Part shown: one piece after another, positions 39,630 through 51,563 of the stretch
Layout of the letters: each line of letters starts with the position of its first letter
How positions within the stretch are numbered: the stretch's first letter is position 1
Assembly (NCBI GenBank): GCA_963920525.1
Contig: OY986440.1
Location: 372,001-436,000, forward strand
Length of the DNA stretch: 64,000 nucleotides
Origin: Dichetophora obliterata
Taxonomy: Eukaryota; Arthropoda; Insecta; Diptera; Sciomyzidae
Direction: 5' to 3'
Position numbers and translations under genes: made by a program
Notes under the pieces: generated by a model
The model's database searches: none
What the model saw: only the letters and a program-made list of their open reading frames with translations
What the model was told of the DNA's origin: nothing

Positions 39630-41785
39630 ATGTGGTTTTTCGTCATAACTCCCAAACCATACATCCTACAAGGACAATTTATGCACCAAATTGTTCGTCA
39701 AGCCTCTGCCTACAAGACTGCATCCTTGGAAAAATTCTCAAAATTCGATAACATGTTAGTTTCTTATGTCCTTTTTTGTGATTTTTTTAAAAAATGTGGT
39801 TTTTTCGTCATAACTCCTAAAAATTCGATAACATGTTAATTTCTTATGTCCCTTTTTGTGATTTTTTTAAAAAATGTGGTTTTTCGTCATAACTCCCAAA
39901 CCATACATCCTACAAGGACAATTTATGCACCAAATTGTTCGTCAAGCCTCTGCCTACAAGACTGCATCCTTGGAAAAATTCTCAAAATTCGATAACATGT
40001 TAATTTCTTATGTCCTTTTTTGTGATTTTTTTAAAAAATGTGGTTTTTCGTCATAACTCCCAAACCATACATCCTACAAGGACAATTTATGCACCAAATT
40101 GTTCGTCAAGCCTCTGCCTACAAGACTGCATCCTTGGAAAAATTCTCAAAATTCGATAACATGTTAATTTCTTATGTCCTTTTTTGTGATTTTTTTAAAA
40201 ATGTGGTTTTTTCGTCATAACTCTCAAACCATACATCCTACAAGGACAATTTATGCACCAAATTGTTCATCAAGCCTCTGCCTACAAGACTGCATCCTTG
40301 GAAAAATTCTCAAAATTCGATAACATGTTAATTTCTTATGTCCTTTTTTGTGATTTTTTTAAAAAATGTGGTTTTTTCGTCATAACTCCCAAACCATACA
40401 TCCTACAAGGACAATTTATGCACCAAATTGTTCGTCAAGCCTCTGCCTACAAGACTGCATCCTTGGAAAAAATTCTCAAAATTCGATAACATGTTAATTT
40501 CTTATGTCCTTTTTTGTGAATTTTTTAAAAAATGTGGTTTTTTCGTCATAACTCCCAAACCATACATCCTACAAAGATAATTTATGCACCAAATTGTTCG
40601 TCAAGCCTCTGCCTACAAGACTGCATCCTTGGAAAAATTCTCAAAATTCAATAACATGTTAATTTCTTATGTCCTTTTTTTGTGATTTTTTTAAAAAATG
40701 TGGTTTTTTCGTCATAACTCCCAAACCATACATCCTACAAGGACAATTTATGCACCAAATTGTTCGTCAAGCCTCTGCCTACAAGACTGCATCCTTGGAA
40801 AAATTCTCAAAATTCGATAACATGTTAATTTCTTATGTCCTTTTTTGTGATTTTTTTAAAAAATGTGGTTTTTTCGTCATAACTCCCAAACCATACATCC
40901 TACAAGGACAATTTATGCACCAAATTGTTCGTCAAGCCTCTGCCTACAAGACTGCATCCTTGGAAAAATTCTCAAAATTCGATAACATGTTAATTTCTTA
41001 TGTCCTTTTTTGTGATTTTTTTAAAAATGTGGTTTTTTCGTCATAACTCTCAAACCATACATCCTACAAGGACAATTTATGCACCAAATTGTTCATCAAG
41101 CCTCTGCCTACAAGACTGCATCCTTGGAAAAATTCTCAAAATTCGATAACATGTTAATTTCTTATGTCCTTTTTTGTGATTTTTTAAAAAAATGTTGTTT
41201 TTCGTCATAACTCCCAAACCATACATCCTACAAGGACAATTTATGCACCAAATTGTTCGTCAAGCCTCTGCCTACAAGACTGCATCCTTGGAAAAATTCT
41301 CAAAATTCGATAACATGTTAATTTCTTATGTCCTTTTTTGTGATTTTTTTAAAAATGTGGTTTTTTCGTCATAACTCTCAAACCATACATCCTACAAGGA
41401 CAATTTATGCACCAAATTGTTCATCAAGCCTCTGCCTACAAGACTGCATCCTTGGAAAAATTCTCAAAATTCGATAACATGTTAATTTCTTATGTCCTTT
41501 TTTGTGATTTTTTTAAAAAATGTGGTTTTTTCGTCATAACTCCCAAACCATACATCCTACAAGGACAATTTATGCACCAAATTGTTCGTCAAGCCTCTGC
41601 CTACAAGACTGCATCCTTGGAAAAATTCTCAAAATTCGATAACATGTTAATTTCTTATGTCCTTTTTTGTGATTTTTTTAAAAAATGTGGTTTTTTCGTC
41701 ATAACTCCCAAATCATACATCCTACAAGGACAATTTATGCACCAAATTGTTCGTCAAGCCTTGCCTACAAGACTGCATCCTTGGA
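39630..41785 (+). repeat. 2.71-kb higher-order unit, second copy (shortened)
   Basis: Matches 36918 onward at offset 2712 up to about 41400. Beyond that it matches 39188 onward at offset 2219, because the 493-bp internal duplication is absent. Homology to the first copy ends near 41785, where ggaaaaaatctc replaces ggaaaaattctc and the following monomers follow the 31.6-kb lineage. Confidence 0.82.
39819..39897 (+). repeat. Single truncated monomer, 79 bp (site 11)
   Basis: Copy of site 10 displaced by 2712 bp, with the same single-monomer state and the same T-run loss. Confidence 0.88.
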
Positions 41786-42039
41786 AAAAATCTCAAAATT
41801 CGATAACATGTTAATTTCTTATGTCCTTTTTTGTGATTTTTTTAAAAAATGTGGTTTTTTTCGTCATAACTCCCAAACCATACATCCTACAAGGACAATT
41901 TATGCACCAAATTGTTCGTCAAGCCTCTGCCTACAAGACTGCATCCTTGGAAAAATTCTCAAAATTCGATAACATGTTAATTTCTTATGTCCTTTTTTGT
42001 GATTTTTTTAAAAAATTTGGTTTTTTCGTCATAACTCCT

Positions 42040-42199
42040 AAAAATTCGATAACATGTTAATTTCTTATGTCCTTTTTTGTGATTTTTTTAAAAAATGTGG
42101 TTTTTTCGTCATAACTCCTAAAAATTCGATAACATGTTAATTTCTTATGTCCCTTTTTGTGATTTTTTTTAAAAATTTGGTTTTTTCGTCATAACTCCC
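42040..42199 (+). repeat. Pair of 80-bp truncated monomers (site 12)
   Basis: Standard pair with the atttgg change in the second member. The left end of the 11.58-kb composite duplication (42066) lies inside its first member. Confidence 0.9.
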
Positions 42200-45100
42200 A
42201 AACCATACATCCTACAAGGACAATTTATGCACCAAATTGTTCGTCAAGCCTCTGCCTACAAGACTGCATCCTTGGAAAAATTCTCAAAATTCGATAACAT
42301 GTTAATTTCTTATGTCCTTTTTTGTGATTTTTTTAAAAAATGTGGTTTTTTCGTCATAACTCCCAAACCATACATCCTACAAGGACAATTTATGCACCAA
42401 ATTGTTCGTCAAGCCTCTGCCTACAAGACTACATCCTTGGAAAAATTCTCAAAATTCGATAACATGTTAATTTCTTATGTCCTTTTTTGTGATTTTTTTA
42501 AAAAATGTGGTTTTTTCGTCATAACTCCCAAACCATACATCCTACAAGGACAATTTATGCACCAAATTGTTCCTCAAGCCTCTGCCTACAAGACTGCATC
42601 CTTGGAAAAATTCTCAAAATTCGATAACATGTTAATTTCTTATGTCTTTTTTTGTGATTTTTTTAAAAAATGTGGTTTTTTCGTCATAACTCCCAAACCA
42701 TACATCCTACAAGGACAATTTATGCACCAAATTGTTCGTCAAGCCTTGCCTACAAGACTGCATCCTTGGAAAAATTCTCAAAATTCGATAACATGTTAAT
42801 TTCTTATGTCCTTTTTTGTGATTTTTTAAACAAATGTGGTTTTTTCGTCATAACTCCCAAACCATACATCCTACAAGGACAATTTATGCACCAAATTGTT
42901 CGTCAAGCCTCTGCCTACAAGACTGCATCCTTGGAAAAATTCTCAAAATTCGATAACATGTTAATTTCTTATGTCCTTTTTTGTGATTTTTTTAAAAAAT
43001 GTGGTTTTTTCGTCATAACTCCCAAGCCATACATCCTACAAAGACAATTTATGCACCAAATTGTTCGTCAAGCCTCTGCCTACAAGACTGCATCCTTGGA
43101 AAAATTCTAAAAATTCGATAACATGTTAATTTCTTATGTCCTTTTTTGTGATTTTTTTAAAAAATGTGGTTTTTTCGTCATAACTCCCAAAACATACATC
43201 CTACAATGACAATTTATGCACCAAATTGTTTGTCAAGCCTCTGCCTACAAGACTTCATCCTTGGAAAAATTCTCAAAATTCGATAACATGTTATTTTCTT
43301 ATGTCCTTTTTTGTGATTTTTTAAAAAAATGTGGTTTTTTCGTCATAACTCCCAAACCATACATCCTACAAGGACAATTTATGCACCAAATTGTTCGTCA
43401 AGCCTCTGCCTACAAGACTGCATCCTTGGAAAAATTCTCAAAATTCGATAACATGTTAATTTCTTATGTCCTTTTTTGTGATTTTTTTAAAAAATGTGGT
43501 TTTTTCGTCATAACTCCCAAACCATACATCCTACAAGGACAATTTATGCACCAAATTGTTCGTCAAGCCTCTGCCTACAAGACTGCATCCTTGGAAAAAT
43601 TCTCAAAATTCGATAACATGTTAATTTCTTATGTCCTTTTTTGTGATTTTTTTAAAAAATGTGGTTTTTTCGTCATAACTCCCAAACCATACATCCTACA
43701 AGGACAATTTATGCACCAAATTGTTCGTCAAGCCTCTGCCTACAAGACTGCATCCTTGGAAAAATTCTCAAAATTCGATAACATGTTAATTTCTTATGTC
43801 CTTTTTTGTGATTTTTTTAAAAAATGTGGTTTTTTCGTCATAACTCCCAAACCATACATCCTACAAGGACAATTTATGCACCAAATTGTTCGTCAAGCCT
43901 CTGCCTACAAGACTGCATCCTTGGAAAAATTCTCAAAATTCGATAACATGTTTATTTCTTATGTCCTTTTTTGTGATTTTTTTAAAAAATGTGGTTTTTT
44001 CGTCATAACTCCCAAACCATACATCCTACAAGGACAATTTATGCACCAAATTGTTCGTCAAGCCTCTGCCTACAAGACTGCATCCTTGGAAAAAAATTCT
44101 CAAAATTCGATAACATGTTAATTTCTTATGTCCTTTTTTGTGATTTTTTTAAAAAATGTGGTTTTTTCGTCATAACTCCCAAACCATACATCCTACAAGG
44201 ACAATTTATGCACAAAATTGTTCGTCAAGCCTCTGCCTACAAGACTGCATCCTTGGAAAAATTCTCAAAATTCGATAACATGTTAATTTCTTATGTCCTT
44301 TTTTGTGATTTTTTTAAAAAATGTGGTTTTTTCGTCATAACTCCCAAACCATACATCCTACAAAGATAATTTATGCACCAAATTGTTCGTCAAGCCTCTG
44401 CCTACAAGACTGCATCCTTGGAAAAATTCTCAAAATTCAATAACATGTTAATTTCTTATGTCCTTTTTTGTGATTTTTTTAAAAAATGTGGTTTTTTCGT
44501 CATAACTCCCAAACCATACATCCTACAAGGACAATTTATGCACCAAATTGTTCGTCAAGCCTCTGCCTACAAGACTGCATCCTTGGAAAAATTCTCAAAA
44601 TTCGATAACATGTTAATTTCTTATGTCCTTTTTTGTGATTTTTTTAAAAAATGTGGTTTTTTCGTCATAACTCCCAAACCATACATCCTACAAGGACAAT
44701 TTATGCACCAAATTGTTCGTCAAGCCTCTGCCTACAAGACTTCATCCTTGGAAAAATTTTCAAAATTGGATAACATGTTAATTTCTTATGTCCTTTTTTG
44801 TGATTTTTTTAAAAATGTGGTTTTTTCGTCATAACTCTCAAACCATACATCCTACAAGGACAATTTATGCACCAAATTGTTCATCAAGCCTCTGCCTACA
44901 AGACTGCATCCTTGGAAAAATTCTCAAAATTCGATAACATGTTAATTTCTTATGTCCTTTTTTTGTGATTTTTTTAAAAAATGTGGTTTTTTCGTCATAA
45001 CTCCCAAACCATACATCCTACAAGGACAATTTATGCACCAAATTGTTCGTAAAGCCTCTGCCTACAAGACTGCATCCTTGGAAAAATTCTCAAAATTCGA

Positions 45101-46417
45101 TAACATGTTAATTTCTTATGTCCTTTTTTGTGATTTTTTTAAAAATGTGGTTTTTTCGTCATAACTCCCAAACCATACATTCTACAAGGACAATTTATGC
45201 ACCAAATTGTTCGTCAAGCCTCTGCCTACAAGACTGCATCCTTGGAAAAATTCTCAAAATTCGATAACGTGTTCATTTCTTATGTCCTTTTTTGTGATTT
45301 TTTTAAAAAATGTGGTTTTTTCGTCATAACTCCCAAACCATACATCCTACAAGGACAATTTATGCACCAAATTGTTCGTCAAGCCTCTGCCTACAAGACT
45401 GCATCCTTAAAAAATTCTCAAAATTCGATAACATGTTAATTTCTTATGTCCTTTTTTGTGATTTTTAAAAAAAATGTGGTTTTTTCGTCATAACTCCCAA
45501 ACCATACATCCTACAAGGACAATTTATGCACCAAATTGTTCGTCAAGCCTCTGCCTACAAGACTGCATCCTTGGAAAAATTCTCAAAATGCGATAACATG
45601 TTAATTTCTTATGTCCTTTTTTGTGATTTTTTTAAAAAATGTGGTTTTTTCGTCATAACTCCCAAACCATACATCCTACAAGGACAATTTATGCACCAAA
45701 TTGTTCGTCAAGCCTCTGCCTACAAGACTGCATCCTTGGAAAAATTCTCAAAATTCGATAACATGTTAATTTCTTATGTCCTTTTTTGTGATTTTTTTAA
45801 AAAATGTGGTTTTTTCGTCATAACTCCCAAACCATACATCCTACAAGGACAATTTATGCACCAAATTGTTCGTCAAGCCTCTGCCTACAAGACTGCATCC
45901 TTGGAAAAATTCTCAAAATTTGATAACATGTTAATTTCTTATGTCGTTTTTTGTGATTTTTTTAAAAAATGTGGTTTTTTCGTCATAACTCCCAAACCAT
46001 ACATCCTACAAGGACAATTTATGCACCAAATTGTTCGTCAAGCCTCTGCCTACAAGACTGCATCCTTGGAAAAAATTCTCAAAATTCGATAACATGTTAA
46101 TTTCTTATGTCCTTTTTTGTGATTTTTTTAAAAAATGTGGTTTTTTCGTCATAACTCCCAAACCATACATCCTACAAGGACAATTTATGCACCAAATTGT
46201 TCGTCAAGCCTCTGCCTACAAGACTGCATCCTTGGAAAAATTCTCAAAATTCGATAACATGTTAATTTCTTATGTCCTTTTTTGTGATTTTTTTAAAAAA
46301 TGTGGTTTTTTCGTCATAACTCCCAAACCATACATCCTACAAGGACAATTTATGCACCAAATTGTTCGTCAAGCCTCTGCCTACAAGACTGCATCCTTGG
46401 AAAAATTCTCAAAATTC

Positions 46418-47276
46418 TTGCAAAAATTCTTCCAGCTAAGCGCAAAAATTATTTTACTGTTTTTGTCATCAAAACAACAAGGGTACCCCCTTTGATTTTT
46501 TTCGCGAAATTTATTTTTTCCAAAATGTTGTTTTTATATTTTTTACAAAAAAGTCAAGTCTCAAAAATAATTTATGTGAAAAAATTACCCCAATATCTCT
46601 TTCCAATCAAAAGTTATGGCTAAAAATCTATTTTTTCATACAATTGACTATCTATAGTAATAAAACTCATTTTCTGTTTGTTTGTTTGTTTGTTTGACCT
46701 TTATACAAATCTAAACGGCTCAACGGATTTTGCTCAAACTAGGTATACATATTAAGTACATCCCAACTTAAAATGTTACATACTTAGTTTTTGCCACGCC
46801 CCCTCTGAAATTTTTCAACTAACGGTAATTTTGTTATTATAAAACTTTTTACCATCGGAGATTTTTTTGTATTTAATTTTAAAAAATTTTTGTTATTTTG
46901 ACATCAAAAACATTCACATATCTTCAAAATTGGAGAAATTTTCAGTATAACGACTTTTTCATAAAACATCGTTGCCTAATAATGAGAAAAAAACGACATG
47001 AAAATCAAAGTTTGGTCTTTCGATGCAAATATCTCCGCTGTCCATTAATATATTTCATTCAAATTTTTTTTGTTCAAAAGTTTAATAAAATCACTTCACA
47101 AAAATAGGTTGAACTGTACCGTTAAGTCAGTGTATATATGTTTTATGATTATGTCAAAAAAGGTCCAAAATATTGACTTTTTACTCAAAAAATAACTCAA
47201 AAATTGTTGTTGTTGTAAAAACGAAATCAATTAAAAATTGCACATCTGGCTACCTTTCATATGACATAGCATTTAT
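46418..47276 (+). repeat. 859-bp satellite unit U1
   Basis: First unit, joined directly to the 165-bp satellite on its left. Diagnostic states: ctaaacggctc, tttttaccatcgg, a private agtttaataaaatc, aaaaaataactc and catctggctacc. Confidence 0.94.
46676..46695 (+). repeat. (GTTT)5 tract inside the 859-bp unit
   Basis: Five perfect GTTT tetranucleotides, followed by gacctttatac. The tract has the same length in every unit I read, unusual stability for a microsatellite, which suggests that whole units spread faster than the tract mutates. It sits just before cggctcaacggattttgc, a segment that may derive from a transposable element. Confidence 0.85.
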
Positions 47277-48135
47277 TTGCAAAAATTCTTCCAGCTAAGC
47301 GCAAAAATTATTTTACTGTTTTTGTCATCAAAACAACAAGGGTACCCCCTTTGATTTTTTTCGCGAAATTTATTTTTTCCAAAATGTTGTTTTTATATTT
47401 TTTACAAAAAAGTCAAGTCTCAAAAATAATTTATGTGAAAAAATTACCCCAATATCTCTTTCCAATCAAAAGTTATGGCTAAAAATCTATTTTTTCATAC
47501 AATTGACTATCTATAGTAATAAAACTCATTTTCTGTTTGTTTGTTTGTTTGTTTGACCTTTATACAAATCTAAATGGCTCAACGGATTTTGCTCAAACTA
47601 GGTATACATATTAAGTACATCCCAACTTAAAATGTTACATACTTAGTTTTTGCCACGCCCCCTCTGAAATTTTTCAACTAACGGTAATTTTGTTATTATA
47701 AAACTTTTTACCATCGGAGATTTTTTTGTATTTAATTTTAAAAAATTTTTGTTATTTTGACATCAAAAACATTCACATATCTTCAAAATTGGAGAAATTT
47801 TCAGTATAACGACTTTTTCATAAAACATCGTTGCCTAATAATGAGAAAAAAACGACATGAAAATCAAAGTTTGGTCTTTCGATGCAAATATCTCCGCTGT
47901 CCATTAATATATTTCATTCAAATTTTTTTTGTTCAAAAGTTCAATAAAATCACTTCACAAAAATAGGTTGAACTGTACCGTTAAGTCAGTGTATATATGT
48001 TTTATGATTATGTCAAAAAAGGTCCAAAATATTGACTTTTTACTCAAAAAATGACTCAAAAATTGTTGTTGTTGTAAAAACGAAATCAATTAAAAATTGC
48101 ACATCTGGCTACCTTTCATATGACATAGCATTTAT
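47277..48135 (+). repeat. 859-bp satellite unit U2
   Basis: Diagnostic states: ctaaatggctc, tttttaccatcgg, aaaaaatgactc, catctggctacc. Confidence 0.94.
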
Positions 48136-48994
48136 TTGCAAAAATTCTTCCAGCTAAGCGCAAAAATTATTTTACTGTTTTTGTCATCAAAACAACAAGG
48201 GTACCCCCTTTGATTTTTTTCGCGAAATTTATTTTTTCCAAAATGTTGTTTTTATATTTTTTACAAAAAAGTCAAGTCTCAAAAATAATTTATGTGAAAA
48301 AATTACCCCAATATCTCTTTCCAATCAAAAGTTATGGCTAAAAATCTATTTTTTCATACAATTGACTATCTATAGTAATAAAACTCATTTTCTGTTTGTT
48401 TGTTTGTTTGTTTGACCTTTATACAAATCTAAACGGCTCAACGGATTTTGCTCAAACTAGGTATACATATTAAGTACATCCCAACTAAAAATGTTACATA
48501 CTTAGTTTTTGCCACGCCCCCTCTGAAATTTTTCAACTAACGGTAATTTTGTTATTATAAAACTTTTTACCATCGGAGATTTTTTTGTATTTAATTTTAA
48601 AAAATTTTTGTTATTTTGACATCAAAAACATTCACATATCTTCAAAATTGGAGAAATTTTCAGTATAACGACTTTTTCATAAAACATCGTTGCCTAATAA
48701 TGAGAAAAAAACGACATGAAAATCAAAGTTTGGTCTTTCGATGCAAATATCTCCGCTGTCCATTGATATATTTCATTCAAATTTTTTTTGTTCAAAAGTT
48801 CAATAAAATCACTTCACAAAAATAGGTTGAACTGTACCGTTAAGTCAGTGTATATATGTTTTATGATTATGTCAAAAAAGGTCCAAAATATTGACTTTTT
48901 ACTCAAAAAATGACTCAAAAATTGTTGTTGTTGTAAAAACGAAATCAATTAAAAATTGCACATCTAGCTACCTTTCATATGACATAGCATTTAT
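48136..48994 (+). repeat. 859-bp satellite unit U3
   Basis: Diagnostic states: ctaaacggctc, cccaactaaaaatg (A for T), tttttaccatcgg, ccattgatata (G for A), aaaaaatgactc, catctagctacc. Matched in full by unit V4 of the second array. Confidence 0.94.
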
Positions 48995-49853
48995 TTGCAA
49001 AAATTCTTCCAGCTAAGCGCAAAAATTATTTTACTGTTTTTGTCATCAAAACAACAAGGGTACCCCCTTTGATTTTTTTCGCGAAATTTATTTTTTCCAA
49101 AATGTTGTTTTTATATTTTTTACAAAAAAGTCAAGTCTCAAAAATAATTTATGTGAAAAAATTACCCCAATATCTCTTTCCAATCAAAAGTTATGGCTAA
49201 AAATCTATTTTTTCATACAATTGACTATCTATAGTAATAAAACTCATTTTCTGTTTGTTTGTTTGTTTGTTTGACCTTTATACAAATCTAAACGGCTCAA
49301 CGGATTTTGCTCAAACTAGGTATACATATTAAGTACATCCCAACTTAAAATGTTACATACTTAGTTTTTGCCACGCCCCCTCTGAAATTTTTCAACTAAC
49401 GGTAATTTTGTTATTATAAAACTTTTTAGTATCGGAGATTTTTTTGTATTTAATTTTAAAAATTTTTTGTTATTTTGACATCAAAAACATTCACATATCT
49501 TCAAAATTGGAGAAATTTTCAGTATAACGACTTTTTCATAAAACATCGTTGCCTAATAATGAGAAAAAAACGACATGAAAATCAAAGTTTGGTCTTTCGA
49601 TGCAAATATCTCCGCTGTCCATTAATATATTTCATTCAAATTTTTTTTGTTCAAAAGTTCAATAAAATCACTTCACAAAAATAGGTTGAACTGTACCGTT
49701 AAGTCAGTGTATATATGTTTTATGATTATGTCAAAAATGGTCCAAAATATTGACTTTTTACTCAAAAAATAACTCAAAAATTGTTGTTGTTGTAAAAACG
49801 AAATCAATTAAAAATTGCACATCTGGCTACCTTTCATATGACATAGCATTTAT
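48995..49853 (+). repeat. 859-bp satellite unit U4
   Basis: Diagnostic states: ctaaacggctc, tttttagtatcgg, aaaaattttttgtt, caaaaatggtcc, aaaaaataactc, catctggctacc. Matched by V5, and nearly by V2. Confidence 0.94.
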
Positions 49854-50711
49854 TTGCAAAAATTCTTCCAGCTAAGCGCAAAAATTATTTTACTGTTTTT
49901 GTCATCAAAACAACAAGGGTACCCCCTTTGATTTTTTCGCGAAATTTATTTTTTCCAAAATGTTGTTTTTATATTTTTTACAAAAAAGTCAAGTCTCAAA
50001 AATAATTTATGTGAAAAAATTACCCCAATATCTCTTTCCAATCAAAAGTTATGGCTAAAAATCTATTTTTTCATACAATTGACTATCTATAGTAATAAAA
50101 CTCATTTTCTGTTTGTTTGTTTGTTTGTTTGACCTTTATACAAATCTAAACGGCTCAACGGATTTTGCTCAAACTAGGTATACATATTAAGTACATCCCA
50201 ACTTAAAATGTTACATACTTAGTTTTTGCCACGCCCCCTCTGAAATTTTTCAACTAACGGTAATTTTGTTATTATAAAACTTTTTAGTATCGGAGATTTT
50301 TTTGTATTTAATTTTAAAAAATTTTTGTTATTTTGACATCAAAAACATTCACATATCTTCAAAATTGGAGAAATTTTCAGTATAACGACTTTTTCATAAA
50401 ACATCGTTGCCTAATAATGAGAAAAAAACGACATGAAAATCAAAGTTTGGTCTTTCGATGCAAATATCTCCGCTGTCCATTAATATATTTCATTCAAATT
50501 TTTTTTGTTCAAAAGTTCAATAAAATCACTTCACAAAAATAGGTTGAACTGTACCGTTAAGTCAGTGTATATATGTTTTATGATTATGTCAAAAAAGGTC
50601 CAAAATATTGACTTTTTACTCAAAAAATGACTCAAAAATTGTTGTTGTTGTAAAAACGAAATCAATTAAAAATTGCACATCCGGCTACCTTTCATATGAC
50701 ATAGCATTTAT
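49854..50711 (+). repeat. 859-bp satellite unit U5
   Basis: 858 bp because of one fewer T in tttgattttttcgcg. Other states: ctaaacggctc, tttttagtatcgg, aaaaaatgactc, catccggctacc. Matched by V6. Confidence 0.94.
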
Positions 50712-51563
50712 TTGCAAAAATTCTTCCAGCTAAGCGCAAAAATTATTTTACTGTTTTTGTCATCAAAACAACAAGGGTACCCCCTTTGATTTTTTTCGCG
50801 AAATTTATTTTTTCCAAAATGTTGTTTTTATATTTTTTACAAAAAAGTCAAGTCTCAAAAATAATTTATGTGAAAAAATTACCCCAATATCTCTTTCCAA
50901 TCAAAAGTTATGGCTAAAAATCTATTTTTTCATACAATTGACTATCTATAGTAATAAAACTCATTTTCTGTTTGTTTGTTTGTTTGTTTGACCTTTATAC
51001 AAATCTAAATGGCTCAACGGATTTTGCTCAAACTAGGTATACATATTAAGTACATCCCAACTTAAAATGTTACATACTTAGTTTTTGCCACGCCCCCTCT
51101 GAAATTTTTCAACTAACGGTAATTTTGTTATTATAAAACTTTTTACCATCGGAGATTTTTTTGTATTTAATTTTAAAAAATTTTTGTTATTTTGACATCA
51201 AAAACATTCACATATCTTCAAAATTGGAGAAATTTTCAGTATAACGACTTTTTCATAAAACATCGTTGCCTAATAATGAGAAAAAAACGACATGAAAATC
51301 AAAGTTTGGTCTTTCGATGCAAATATCTCCGCTGTCCATTAATATATTTCATTCAAATTTTTTTTGTTCAAAAGTTCAATAAAATCACTTCACAAAAATA
51401 GGTTGAACTGTACCGTTAAGTCAGTGTATATATGTTTTATGATTATGTCAAAAAAGGTCCAAAATATTGACTTTTTACTCAAAAAATAACTTGTTGTTGT
51501 TGTAAAAACGAAATCAATTAAAAATTGCACATCTGGCTACCTTTCATATGACATAGCATTTAT
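50712..51563 (+). repeat. 859-bp satellite unit U6, with 7-bp deletion
   Basis: 852 bp. The sequence aaataacttgttgttg has lost seven bases relative to aaataactcaaaaattgttg in other units. Also ctaaatggctc and tttttaccatcgg. Matched by V7, including the deletion. Confidence 0.94.

Larger units (their letters stand above)
1..46417 (+). repeat. 165-bp satellite array, first block
   Basis: Head-to-tail copies of a 165-bp monomer fill this whole interval, all in the same orientation. Each monomer can be followed by fixed landmarks: atgcaccaaattg, gcctctgcctacaag, the palindrome taacatgtta, a T-run followed by an A-run, and cgtcataactccc. Neighbouring monomers differ by few substitutions and by one-base changes in homopolymers. 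Shortened 80-bp monomers occur at regular landmarks. The array runs off the left edge and ends abruptly at 46417, where the 859-bp satellite begins. No other sequence interrupts it. This is satellite DNA; a centromeric or pericentromeric location is an inference. Confidence 0.97.

Noticed and set aside
1..46417. CRISPR-like regular repeats
   Set aside because: The monomers are contiguous, 165 bp long and lack unique spacers. There are no cas genes.
78..46495. Dozens of plus-strand reading frames coding for a 55-residue repeat
   Set aside because: They follow from a satellite monomer of 165 bp with one stop-free frame. Frames open and close at random homopolymer indels, there are no unique ends, and the same sequence fills the entire array.
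46532..46542. Perfect match to the budding-yeast ARS consensus (ttttatatttt) in each 859-bp unit
   Set aside because: Such matches are expected by chance in A+T-rich DNA, and the consensus has no meaning outside budding yeasts.
46300..46623. 107-residue open frame crossing the satellite junction (also 57881-58204)
   Set aside because: It is a chance fusion of the out-of-frame 165-bp satellite with the first part of an 859-bp unit. It is present twice only because the junction is duplicated.
47080..47100. AATAAA-like poly(A) signals and tatatat stretches in the 859-bp unit
   Set aside because: A+T-rich composition makes these common. There is no transcription unit to which they could belong.
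46898..47107. 69-residue open frame repeated in every 859-bp unit
   Set aside because: The frame is short, lysine- and phenylalanine-rich as expected of A+T-rich DNA, and has no recognisable domain. It is conserved only because the whole unit is homogenised.
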